Positions 1-7,867 are shown, numbered from the stretch's first letter. The stretch is 15,876 bases of DNA from CBDTYW01 sp965364735 (GCA_965364735.1 CBDTYW010000063.1:1-15876), one strand, 5' to 3'. Notes: generated by a model from the letters alone, not told the origin. Numbers and translations: made by a program.

Positions 1-188
1 TGCAGCGTCACGTCCCAGCCGCGGGCGTCGAGGATCGCCGAGACGTGGTCCGCGAGGCGACGCACGCCGACGGCGTTGTGCGAGCCGGAGTCGATCGCGA
101 CCATCGCCGACAGCAGGCCGATGTAGTCGTCGCGGCGGGCTGCCACGAGCTCGCGGAGCTGCGGGGCGAGGGAGGTCGAGGTCGTCAC
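1..188 (-). CDS. M20-family metallopeptidase/carboxypeptidase, N-terminus only (cut by window edge)
   Basis: About 62 N-terminal codons are visible; the gene runs off the left edge. The start is a GTG at 188-186, 10 nt after the stop of the upstream Mur ligase gene, with only a weak GGAA-like ribosome site, so translational coupling is likely. The peptide contains a block reading roughly LLSAMVAIDSGSHNAVGV, then a helix with LADHVSAILDARGWDV. This matches the N-terminal pattern of M20 peptidases (glutamate carboxypeptidase, ArgE/DapE, CPG2 types), where an 'xIDSxSxNxxGV' motif precedes the metal site. The metal ligands themselves lie outside the window. Being third in a cyanophycin operon, it could hydrolyse beta-Asp-Arg dipeptides released by cyanophycinase; that is inference from context. 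Family assignment is fairly sure, substrate unknown. Confidence 0.75.
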   Translation of the reverse strand, partial: MTTSTSLAPQLRELVAARRDDYIGLLSAMVAIDSGSHNAVGVRRLADHVSAILDARGWDVTL

Positions 189-198
189 AGAGGTTCCG

Positions 199-1848
199 TC
201 AGCGGTGCTGGAAGCCGCGGTCGAGCAGCATCTGGGCCATGGTGGCGTAGTGCGTGTGCGTTGCGAAGGCGAAGGCGTCGCCCGGCCGACAGCGCGCGAT
301 GATCGCGTCGAGCGCCGTGGGCTCGTCGTCGTGGATCGCGGCCTCCGCGGCGCCGCCAGCGGCGACGCCCGCACGGAGCAGCTGCATCAGCTCATCCGCG
401 TCGCGGTCGCGGAGGTACTTCTCCTTGTGGCAGAGGTGCACCTCGTCAGCGTGGGTTGCGGCGATCACGCCCATCGCACGGATGAGCTCCTCGGTGCGGT
501 CGCCGAGCGAGCCGATCGAGGTGATCAGCCGACCGCCCGCACCGACCTGCAGACGTCCGACCTCCAGGAGCGCGACGAGCGAGTCCTCGTTGTGGGCGAG
601 GTCGGCGATGACGGTCACCCCGTCGCGGACGAAGACGTTCATGCGGCCGGGGTTGTGCTCGGGGCGTGTGCCGAACGTGCGGAGCCCGGCGATGACCGCG
701 TCGAGGGGCAGACCGATGGCGAGGCCGCCCAGCGTCGCGGCCAGCGCGTTCGCGAGCATCGGCTCGGACGTGCCACGGACGGTCAACGGGACGTCGTCGA
801 CCGCGATGATCGGCGTCGTCCGACCATCCGGCTCCATGACCACGATCGCGCGGCCCACCACCGTCGCGACCCGACCGCCTGCAGCGAGGATCTCCGCGAC
901 CATGCGGTGCCTCGGGTCGAGCGAGAACGCCCAGCACGCCGCAGACGTCTTCCACCGCATCTCGAGGCAGAGCGCGTCCTCGGCGTTGAGGACGGTGACG
1001 CCGGCGTCTCGCGTGACGCTCACGACGGTGGACTTGACCGCTGCCAGGTCCTCGAGCGTGTGCACGCCGGACAGCCCGAGGTGATCCGCGCTGACGTTGG
1101 TGACCAGGGTGACGTCGGCATGCGCGAAGCCGAGGCCGCGGCGGAGGATCCCGCCGCGCGCGGCTTCGAGGACCGCGAGCTCGACGCCATCGACGTCAAG
1201 GACGTGCTGCGCCCCTCCGAAGCCGGCCCAGTCACCCTCGTCGACGAGCTCACCGTCGACGAAGATGCCGTCGGTCGAGTTCCAGGCCACACGGCGCCCC
1301 GCCTGCCGGCCCATGTGCCCCAGCAGCCTCGTCGTCGTCGTCTTGCCGTTCGTCCCGGTGACGGCGATCGTCGGCACGTTCGGCTCGACGACCTCCGGCG
1401 CGTCGCCGTCGGGCTCGGCGAGCAGCCTCGTCCGTCCGAGCGCGATGGTCGTGGCGAGGTCGTCCACGCCGATGTCGTCGATGACGTGGCCGACCCAGTC
1501 CCCGAGCAGCTCTGCCGGTCCCAGGCGACGCCACCCGAACAGCACCATCCGCTCGCTGTCGTCGTGGCCGTCCACCACCGACACGTCGAGATCGGGGACG
1601 CCGGCCTCGGCGGCCAGCCGCCGGGTGATGGCGACCAGCAGGCCGTCGATCCACACCGACCGCGCACCTGACCCGGGTGCGTCCGGCCCGCCGCCGACCG
1701 CGCCGATGACCTGCGCGGCGTCCTGGAGCACCTCAGCCTCGACGGCCCGCAGGCCTCGCACGTCGACGCGGACCTCGACCGTCGGCCGGCGCGCATGACG
1801 GTTCGGCCCGTCGAGCGCGCGGACCTCGACGACGGCGTCGGACGCCAT
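199..1848 (-). CDS. Cyanophycin synthetase paralogue lacking the ATP-grasp domain (N domain + Mur ligase domain)
   Basis: A 549-aa protein. The ATG at 1848 lies 4 nt after the cphA stop and is preceded by GGTGAG. Residues 1-150 look like a degenerate CphA N domain: the R-x3-GPN stretch near residues 10-16, the V-x-VD strand near 26-29 and the later helical segment align with CphA residues 19-25, 35-38 and 120-150. At residue 165 the Mur-ligase P-loop GTNGKTTTT follows directly, whereas CphA has about 300 residues of ATP-grasp domain in between. The remainder parallels the CphA Mur domain: EAARGG at 228-233, SADHLG at 253-258, VLNAED near 286, GRMNV at 401-405 and DLAHN at 416-420. In CphA the Mur domain joins arginine to the aspartate side chain, so an amino-acid ligase acting on an acidic peptide is likely, but the substrate is unknown. 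The HxxEH motif of the CphA N domain is missing here. Confidence 0.9.
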   Translation of the reverse strand: MASDAVVEVRALDGPNRHARRPTVEVRVDVRGLRAVEAEVLQDAAQVIGAVGGGPDAPGSGARSVWIDGLLVAITRRLAAEAGVPDLDVSVVDGHDDSERMVLFGWRRLGPAELLGDWVGHVIDDIGVDDLATTIALGRTRLLAEPDGDAPEVVEPNVPTIAVTGTNGKTTTTRLLGHMGRQAGRRVAWNSTDGIFVDGELVDEGDWAGFGGAQHVLDVDGVELAVLEAARGGILRRGLGFAHADVTLVTNVSADHLGLSGVHTLEDLAAVKSTVVSVTRDAGVTVLNAEDALCLEMRWKTSAACWAFSLDPRHRMVAEILAAGGRVATVVGRAIVVMEPDGRTTPIIAVDDVPLTVRGTSEPMLANALAATLGGLAIGLPLDAVIAGLRTFGTRPEHNPGRMNVFVRDGVTVIADLAHNEDSLVALLEVGRLQVGAGGRLITSIGSLGDRTEELIRAMGVIAATHADEVHLCHKEKYLRDRDADELMQLLRAGVAAGGAAEAAIHDDEPTALDAIIARCRPGDAFAFATHTHYATMAQMLLDRGFQHR

Positions 1849-1852
1849 CAGC

Positions 1853-4576
1853 TCACCCGCCGAGCGCGACGAACGGCCGCGACCCCTCGCGTGCCGCACG
1901 GAACTCCTGCACCGCGTTCCACGCCCCGTCGACGTCGTCGGAACAGAACACCACCACGTCGTGACGGTTGGCCCGCTCCATCGCCGCGCGCGTCGCGTCG
2001 AGCTCGTCGAGCATGATCTCGACCTTCTCGCAGCGTGCGCCGGAAGCACCGGCCTCCCGCATCGCCGTCGCGAGGATCTCCGCGACCTCGCCCTCCGCGC
2101 GGCCACGCTTGTGCTCGTCCTCGCGGATGATGACCTCGTCGAAGTACTTCGCGGTCTCGGTCGCGAACTCGATCAGGTCCTCGTCGCGACGGTCGCCGGG
2201 AACGGCGGCCACGCAGATGCGGCGACCCTGCTCGGACTCGGGGCGGTCCTCGACCACGCGCTCGACGAAGTCGCCGAGGAAGCGCATGCCGTGCGCGTTG
2301 TGGCAGTAGTCGACGATCGCGTGGAAGCCGGCGACCTCCATCACGTTCAGACGGCCCGGCGCGAACGCGTACGAGGTCGTGAACGAGCGCAGCCCCTGAC
2401 GAACGTCCTGCAGGTGGACGCCGTGAACGATCGCCGCGGCCGCCGCGGCCATCGCGTTCGCGACGTTCATCCGTGCGCGTCCCCCGAAGGTCGACGGGAG
2501 CAGGTGTGCGTGGACGATGTCCATGGTCCGACGACCGTGCTTCCACACGATCATCTCGCCGAGGTCGCGCTGCTCGAGCGTGATGACGCGACCACCTCGG
2601 CGGGCGTGACGCTCGACGTGCTCGTTGTCCGGGTCGAGCGAGAAGAAGACGATCTCGCCGCGGCATTCGTGGCGCATCCCGGCGACCAGCTCGTCGTCGG
2701 CGTTGAGGACCGCGAAGCCGTCGCGCGGGATGGCCTCGACGACGATCTGCTTGACCTTCGCGAGGTCCTCGAGCGTGTTGACGCCGTTGCGGCCGAGATG
2801 GTCCGACGCGACGTTCGTGACGATGCCGACGTCGTTGCGCTCGTAGCCGAGGCCCTCGCGCAGCAGCCCGCCGCGAGCAACCTCGAGCACGGCGTGCTCG
2901 ACGACCGGGTTCTGCAGGACCATGCGAGCGGACCTCGGGCCCGACGCGTCGGCCTTCATGACGAGGCGCTCGTCGATGACGATCCCGTTGGTCGACGTCA
3001 TGCCGACCTTCGTCCCGACGTTCTTCAGGATGTGGGCGAGCATCCGCGACGTCGTGGTCTTGCCGTTGGTACCGGTCACCGCGGTGATCGGGATGCGGGC
3101 GGTGGTCTGGGTCGGGAAGAGCATGTCGAGGACCGGCTTCGCGACGAACTGCGGCTCACCGATGGTCGGATGGGTGTGCATCCGGAACCCGGGGGCAGCG
3201 TTGACCTCGCAGATCGCTCCGCCGGCCTCGCGGACCGGCTTGGAGATGTCCGGAGCGATGAAGTCGATGCCGGCGATGTCGAGGCCGACGACGCGGGCGG
3301 CCTGCTCGGCGATCTCGACGTTGTCCGGGTGCGCCTCCATCGTGCGGTCGATCGAGATGCCGCCGGTCGACATGTTCGCGGTCTGCGCGAGCAGGACGCG
3401 CTCGCCCTCCTCGACGACGGCGTCGAACCCGCTGTACCCCTGCTCGCGGACGAGCTCCTCGGCGGCCTCGTCCATGCGGATGCGGGTCAGGACCTTTTCG
3501 TGCCCGATGCCACGCCGCGGGTCGCGGTTGGTCTCCTCGACGAGCTCACGCACCGTCTGGGTGCCGTCGCCGATGACGTGGGCAGGAGTGCGCTCGGCGC
3601 AGGCGACGAGGCGGCCGTCGACGACCAGGAAGCGGTAGTCGTTGCCGGGGACGTAGCGCTCAACCACGACGTAGCCGTTGCGCGACTCGGACTTGGCGAC
3701 GTCGTAGGCCTCCTCGAACTCCTGCGGGTTCTGGAGGTTCAGCCCGACCCCGCGGCCGTGGTTGCCGTCGAGCGGCTTCACGACGACGGGCCATCCGAGC
3801 CGCTCCGCGTACCGCAGGGCACCGCGCAGAATGCTGAACGCCTCGGTCGACGGGACGGGGAGGCCAGCCGCCGCGAGCAGCTGCGCGGTCAGCTCCTTGT
3901 CCGAGGCGACGTCCACGGCGAGCGCGGAGGTGTTCGAGGTCATCGTGGCGCGGATGCGCTTGGCGTGGACGCCCTGGCCGAGCTGGACCAGCGAGTGCTC
4001 GTCGAGGCGCATGAAGGGGATGTCTCGGCTGGCCGCCTCGTCGAGGATCGCCTGGGTGGAGGGGCCGAACGCCGCGCGCTGAGCGAGGCGGATCAAGCGG
4101 TTGACCTCCTCGTCCGGGTCGATGTCAGCGGCCTCGACGAGGTGGTTGACGAGCTGGACCGCGAGCCGTCCGGCCTCGCGCCCGACGGTCTCGTCCTTGT
4201 AGTCGAAGATGACCTGGTAGCGGCCGGCCTCGTCCGTGGACCTGGTCTTTCCGCGGCTGACGTCATGTCCGCACAGCGACTGCAGCTCGATGGCGATGTG
4301 CTCGGCGACATGTCCGAGCCAGGTGCCGCGCTGGACACGCTCGAAGAACCCGCCGCGCTCGCCCGATCCACAGGTGTGCTCGACCATGTCCGGGAACATC
4401 TCCGCGAGCCGGTCAGCGAAGCCATCGATGTCGCTCGTGGGCCAGGCCTCGGCGGAGTGGAGGTCGACGAGCATGCGGATGCACGGGCCGTAGGCCCAGA
4501 AGTTGGGCCCCCGGTAGGTGCGCTGCTCGATGATCTCGACCTCGGCGCGCAGGTCAGGACGTTCGGTGGCGGTCAT
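1853..4576 (-). CDS. cphA: Cyanophycin synthetase
   Basis: A 907-aa cytoplasmic enzyme that polymerises aspartate and arginine into cyanophycin, a nitrogen reserve, using ATP. The N domain spans about 1-160 and carries HVAEH at 89-93, matching the region described in some CphA enzymes as a cryptic metallopeptidase site that makes primers. The ATP-grasp domain spans about 190-485: HSLVQLG at 194-200, KPLDGNHGRGV at 267-277 and EVNAAPGF near 457-464; it adds Asp to the backbone. The Mur-ligase domain runs from about 496: P-loop GTNGKTTT at 502-509, EVARGG at 565-570, SDHLG at 591-595, GRLNV at 741-745 and DYCHN at 756-760; it adds Arg. Length and domain order are normal for CphA. The ATG at 4576 is preceded by GAGGGAG; the frame stays open about 106 codons further upstream, but the CphA-like sequence begins at this ATG. 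First gene of the operon, divergent from the M23 peptidase gene. Confidence 0.97.
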   Translation of the reverse strand: MTATERPDLRAEVEIIEQRTYRGPNFWAYGPCIRMLVDLHSAEAWPTSDIDGFADRLAEMFPDMVEHTCGSGERGGFFERVQRGTWLGHVAEHIAIELQSLCGHDVSRGKTRSTDEAGRYQVIFDYKDETVGREAGRLAVQLVNHLVEAADIDPDEEVNRLIRLAQRAAFGPSTQAILDEAASRDIPFMRLDEHSLVQLGQGVHAKRIRATMTSNTSALAVDVASDKELTAQLLAAAGLPVPSTEAFSILRGALRYAERLGWPVVVKPLDGNHGRGVGLNLQNPQEFEEAYDVAKSESRNGYVVVERYVPGNDYRFLVVDGRLVACAERTPAHVIGDGTQTVRELVEETNRDPRRGIGHEKVLTRIRMDEAAEELVREQGYSGFDAVVEEGERVLLAQTANMSTGGISIDRTMEAHPDNVEIAEQAARVVGLDIAGIDFIAPDISKPVREAGGAICEVNAAPGFRMHTHPTIGEPQFVAKPVLDMLFPTQTTARIPITAVTGTNGKTTTSRMLAHILKNVGTKVGMTSTNGIVIDERLVMKADASGPRSARMVLQNPVVEHAVLEVARGGLLREGLGYERNDVGIVTNVASDHLGRNGVNTLEDLAKVKQIVVEAIPRDGFAVLNADDELVAGMRHECRGEIVFFSLDPDNEHVERHARRGGRVITLEQRDLGEMIVWKHGRRTMDIVHAHLLPSTFGGRARMNVANAMAAAAAAIVHGVHLQDVRQGLRSFTTSYAFAPGRLNVMEVAGFHAIVDYCHNAHGMRFLGDFVERVVEDRPESEQGRRICVAAVPGDRRDEDLIEFATETAKYFDEVIIREDEHKRGRAEGEVAEILATAMREAGASGARCEKVEIMLDELDATRAAMERANRHDVVVFCSDDVDGAWNAVQEFRAAREGSRPFVALGG

Positions 4577-4702
4577 GTCAGCTCCCTCGAAGCCGTGCGT
4601 GACGGCCCAGACAAACGCACGTCCCCCGTGGATGCACGCCGGATCGCGATCATGGCGGTACTGAGCGCACAGCGCCAAGTGGAGTTCGCTGGACGCCCGG
4701 AC

Positions 4703-4730
4703 CGGAAGTTCCGATCTGTCCGGCCGACAG
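4703..4730. promoter_or_regulatory. Two adjacent dyad symmetries in the divergent cphA / M23-peptidase intergenic region
   Basis: The 293-bp region between the two divergent starts holds an 11-bp dyad CGGAAGTTCCG (4703-4713) followed two bases later by a 15-bp imperfect dyad with arms CTGTC/GACAG (4716-4730). Adjacent dyads between divergent genes are a common layout for a regulator-binding site. Which gene they would control, and whether any protein binds, cannot be told. Short dyads are expected by chance in DNA this GC-rich. No clear -35/-10 pair for cphA is visible in this region. Confidence 0.25.
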
Positions 4731-4755
4731 CACCCCATGACGTCGCGCGACCACC

Positions 4756-4761
4756 TAGAGT
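4756..4761 (+). promoter_or_regulatory. Candidate -10 element (TAGAGT) for the M23 peptidase gene
   Basis: A TAGAGT hexamer sits 45 nt upstream of the in-frame ATG at 4807 and 108 nt upstream of the preferred ATG at 4870. It resembles the TAGNNT hexamers found 34-44 nt upstream of other genes here. No convincing -35 is seen. If it is the promoter, the spacing seen elsewhere would favour the 4807 start, in tension with the signal-peptide argument for 4870. Confidence 0.25.
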
Positions 4762-4869
4762 CGACCGTTGACGCCGATGGCCCCGGGGCGGGGCCTGTTC
4801 TTGCCCATGAGATCCGTGATGCCGTTGCCCGACGGCCCGGACCACCTCCGCACCACAAGGCACGTCTTG

Positions 4870-6921
4870 ATGCGCTCGCGCTCCGCCCGCACACCCCGCC
4901 GATCCGCCGCCCGCAGCGGCGCGGTCATGCTCGCCGCGGCACTCATCCTGTCCCCGGTGACCGCAATCGCCCAGGAGGCGACCGAGGAGCCCACCGAGGA
5001 GCCCACCGAAGAGCCCACCGAGGAGCCCACCGAGGAGCCCACCGAGGAGCCCACCCCGGAGTGGGAGCGCGTCGTCGACATCACGTTCCCCACGACGCCT
5101 GACTCGACCTTCCACAACGGCTACCGCGACTGCCGGAGCGGATGCAGCCGCCGTCATCAGGCGACCGACGTCATGAACGACAAGATGACGCCGCTCTACG
5201 CCACCGTCGACGGCAAGATCTGCTCGATCGACCTCGGGTCGGAGTCCCTCTACGGCCGCTCGCTCACGATCTGCGGAGACGACGGGAACCGGTACCGCTA
5301 CCTGCACATCAACAACGACACGCCGGGAACCGACGACGGAGCGGCCCCGCTCCACCAGGTCTACGGCCCCGGGATCGACTCCGGCTCACGCGTCGTTCGC
5401 GGACAGCTCGTCGCGTACATGGGTGACTCCGGCAACGCCGAGGGGACCCCGCCGCACCTGCACTTCGACATCTACTTCCCCGGCATGTCCAACCCGTGGG
5501 GCGAGGAGCGGGCCAACCCGTACCCGTCGCTCCTGGACGCGTTGGCTCGCGGCGACATCGCCGACGGCGGGACGACGGGCGGGACGCCGTCGCGTCGCGT
5601 CGCCGGCGACACTCGGGTCGAGACCGCGATCGCCTTGTCGCAGGAGTCCTTCGACGAAGCCGCGCACGTCGTGATCGCCTCGGCGTCCACCCCGCAGGAC
5701 GCGCTGGTCGCGGGACCACTCGCCTCGGTCCTCGGGGGACCGGTGCTCATCACGCCGGACAGCAACGTGCCGTTCTCGATCATCGAGGAGCTGATCCGCC
5801 TCGGCGCGGATGACGTGACCGTCGTCGGCGGCACGCTCCCGACGCCGGAGGCGCGGGAGGACCTCGTCTCGCTGCTCGGAGCCACCCACGTCCATCAGCT
5901 CGGCGCCGGCGATCCGCTGGCCACCTCGGCGGTCGTCGCCGAGGACATCTTCGACCTGACCAACGCCCTCGGGGCGAACGGTCCCGACGAGGTCGTCTTC
6001 GAGGATCTCCACGACGACGCCGAGCCGTCGATCGCGGTGTCGCTCTCCCCTGACCGCAGCAACGCCGGTGCGCTCCAGGACGCGGTCGTGCCGTTCTCCG
6101 GCCGCTGGCTGCACGTCTTCGCGGAAGGCCTCGACCCGAACGACGTCAGCCGGGTCCGCTTCCTCGTCGACGGCGAGGGCCCGGTGAACATCGATCGCAC
6201 GTGGCCCTACGACCTCGGCGGCACGCGCGGCAACGGCAGCAACCGCGGCATCAGGGCCGACGCGCTGGAGGTCGGGGAGCACTCGGTCACCGCGCTGGTG
6301 AGCCTGCTCGACGACACGACGCGCGAGATCACCGCCACGTTCACCGTCACCGACGTCGGCACGCCCCGTCGCGCCGTCCTCGCTCTCGGGGTGGCCGACG
6401 ACGCCGACCGCGCGTGGCCCGACGCGCTCGCAGCGTCGTGGTACGGGTCCGTTCGCCGGCTCCCGGTCCTGCTGACCGCCGCCGACGCCTCCCCCACCCA
6501 GGTCCTCGACGTCATCGCGAGCCTCGACGAGCTGATCGTCGCCGGCGGGCCCGCTGCGATCTCCGACGCACACCTCGAAACGCTCGCCGAGGAGGTCCCG
6601 GACCTCGGGCGCCTCGCCGGGGAGAGCCGGTACTCCACCGCCGCCGAGTTCGCCTTCGACCTCGTCGAGCGAGAGCTCGTCGCGCCCACGGTCGCCTTCA
6701 TCGCGACCGGCCAGAGCTGGCCGGACGCCACGGCGTCGGGCGCCGCGATCGCCGCGCAGGGCGGCGTGCTGCTGCTCGTCGACGGTGAACGCGCGACCAA
6801 CACCGACGCCCGCCACGCCATGTCACAGCTCGCCGACACCATCGACGAGCTCGTCGCCCTCGGCGGCCCGGCCGCCATCTCTGACGCCGCGCTGCGCCGC
6901 ATCGCCTGGTGGACGAGCTGA
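4870..6921 (+). CDS. Secreted M23 peptidase with CWB2 cell-wall-binding repeats
   Basis: A 683-aa exported protein. Residues 1-34 form a signal peptide: Arg-rich start, hydrophobic core, AIA cleavage site before QEA. An acidic EEPT linker spans about 38-61. The M23 (LytM-like) domain, about 70-225, keeps both metal-site motifs, HQATD at 96-100 and HLH at 196-198, so endopeptidase activity on peptidoglycan cross-bridges is plausible. From about 240 come CWB2 repeats, each with an RVAGDTR/LAGESR-type start, a PVLLT strand and a VVGG or ALGGPAAIS end. An Ig-like stretch (about 380-497) interrupts the second repeat. CWB2 modules anchor proteins to the cell wall. The ATG at 4870 gives the best signal peptide (AAGG 9-10 nt upstream); an in-frame ATG at 4807 would lengthen the n-region by 21 residues. 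It converges on cphB, stops 10 nt apart. No link to cyanophycin is evident beyond position. Confidence 0.92.
   Translation: MRSRSARTPRRSAARSGAVMLAAALILSPVTAIAQEATEEPTEEPTEEPTEEPTEEPTEEPTPEWERVVDITFPTTPDSTFHNGYRDCRSGCSRRHQATDVMNDKMTPLYATVDGKICSIDLGSESLYGRSLTICGDDGNRYRYLHINNDTPGTDDGAAPLHQVYGPGIDSGSRVVRGQLVAYMGDSGNAEGTPPHLHFDIYFPGMSNPWGEERANPYPSLLDALARGDIADGGTTGGTPSRRVAGDTRVETAIALSQESFDEAAHVVIASASTPQDALVAGPLASVLGGPVLITPDSNVPFSIIEELIRLGADDVTVVGGTLPTPEAREDLVSLLGATHVHQLGAGDPLATSAVVAEDIFDLTNALGANGPDEVVFEDLHDDAEPSIAVSLSPDRSNAGALQDAVVPFSGRWLHVFAEGLDPNDVSRVRFLVDGEGPVNIDRTWPYDLGGTRGNGSNRGIRADALEVGEHSVTALVSLLDDTTREITATFTVTDVGTPRRAVLALGVADDADRAWPDALAASWYGSVRRLPVLLTAADASPTQVLDVIASLDELIVAGGPAAISDAHLETLAEEVPDLGRLAGESRYSTAAEFAFDLVERELVAPTVAFIATGQSWPDATASGAAIAAQGGVLLLVDGERATNTDARHAMSQLADTIDELVALGGPAAISDAALRRIAWWTS
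4981..5052 (+). repeat. 12-bp tandem repeat, six units, coding TEEP
   Basis: Six consecutive copies of ACCGAGGAGCCC; the third copy has one G-to-A change (GAAGAG), which is silent. The array encodes a Thr-Glu-Glu-Pro linker between signal peptide and M23 domain. The unit is a multiple of three, so copy-number change would alter linker length without breaking the frame. Confidence 0.95.
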
Positions 6922-6931
6922 CCCCGACAGA

Positions 6932-7867
6932 TCAGCGACGGCGGGAGCGCCGCTTGTCCGCACGCATGAGCTCGCGGTCGTCGGCCGCGTCGAGGTCCGT
7001 CCGTCGGAGCTTGCGCCCGTCGATGGTCGCCTTGGCGTAGTCCTGCGCGGGGTCGGTGACGGGGTGGGTGTCCCCGTCGATCTCCGCCACCAGCCTGCGC
7101 GCCTCGAGGTCGAAGCGCTGACCTTCGGGAAGCTGGTGCACGATCGCGCCGGAGATGACCAGCGGATCGGAACGCGACGCGTCGTAGGCGTCGGTGTAGA
7201 TGTGCTGTCCGTCCACGATGATGACGACGCCCTTGCCGATCACCTCACCGACCTGTTCGTCGGTCACCACGAGCGCGGTGTCCTCGTCGATGCCGATGCC
7301 GAGGTGGCTCGGCGACTGCGCGACGAGCGTCATCAGCCGGCCCATGCGGTTGCGCTGGGAGAAGTGCTGGTCGACGATCGTGCCCGGGAGCAGCCCGAAG
7401 CCGGCCGACATCTGCACCATGCGCTGCTTCGCGACGTCGCCCGGGTTGCCGAGGAACACCATGTGCGACGCCATCACCGAGGCACCGGCGCTGGTGCCGG
7501 CAATCGGCTTTCCGTCGGAGTAGGACTGCCCGATCGCTTCGTGCAACCGCGTCCCGCCGACGATCGCCGACAGCTTCGCCTGGTTGCCGCCGGTCATGAA
7601 GATGCCGGTCGCGCGCTCCACGAGATCCACCCCGTCATCGCTGTCCGCACCGTTGCGGGTCTCCGGATCGAGCGCTCGGACGCGGTGTGCGCCGAGGTCG
7701 TAGAAGGTCTTGGCGTAGACCTCCGCGACCTCATCGCCGATCGATGACGCGATCGGGAGGACCAGGATCTTCGCGTCGCGACCGCCGGCCGCTTCGAGGA
7801 ACCCCTTCAGGATCCGTCGGTCACCGACCTTGTCCTCGGCGCCGCCGATGATGTGGAGCTGTCGCAC
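6932..7867 (-). CDS. cphB: Cyanophycinase (peptidase family S51)
   Basis: A 311-aa cytoplasmic serine exopeptidase that releases beta-Asp-Arg dipeptides from cyanophycin. The N-terminus (LHIIGGAEDK) is typical of the family. MTGGNQAKL (91-99) and GTSAGAS (124-130), the latter with nucleophile Ser126, are the S51 signatures. VDQHFSQRNRMGRL further on also matches known cyanophycinases. Length is close to the usual 270-300 aa. The start is a GTG at 7867 preceded by GAGGTG at about 6 nt; the frame is open 30 codons further up, but the conserved region starts right at the GTG. The C-terminus is very basic (RRSRRR). It lies 61 nt downstream of icmA with its own TAGGGT -10-like hexamer between, so it may be transcribed independently. 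It is separated from cphA by the M23 gene on the other strand. Confidence 0.96.
   Translation of the reverse strand: MRQLHIIGGAEDKVGDRRILKGFLEAAGGRDAKILVLPIASSIGDEVAEVYAKTFYDLGAHRVRALDPETRNGADSDDGVDLVERATGIFMTGGNQAKLSAIVGGTRLHEAIGQSYSDGKPIAGTSAGASVMASHMVFLGNPGDVAKQRMVQMSAGFGLLPGTIVDQHFSQRNRMGRLMTLVAQSPSHLGIGIDEDTALVVTDEQVGEVIGKGVVIIVDGQHIYTDAYDASRSDPLVISGAIVHQLPEGQRFDLEARRLVAEIDGDTHPVTDPAQDYAKATIDGRKLRRTDLDAADDRELMRADKRRSRRR

Noticed and set aside
1961..4771. 936-codon open frame on the plus strand opposite cphA
   Set aside because: It is the antisense shadow of a conserved gene in high-GC DNA; the translation is Arg/Asp/Val-rich without recognisable domains. The same holds for the long plus-strand frames at 205-1671 and 7830-9596 and the minus-strand frame at 5386-6816.
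4577..4894. N-terminal extension of CphA by 106 residues
   Set aside because: The frame is open, but the sequence has no CphA similarity, and the ATG at 4576 has a good GAGGGAG site right before the conserved N-terminus.
4981..5052. Short repeat array as a possible CRISPR or iteron
   Set aside because: Units are 12 bp, directly adjacent with no spacers, and in frame within a secreted protein; no cas or replication genes are nearby.
4755..5117. Minus-strand protein with a GSSV repeat
   Set aside because: It is the complement of the TEEP-coding 12-bp repeat of the M23 gene, whose plus-strand reading has a signal peptide and intact peptidase motifs.
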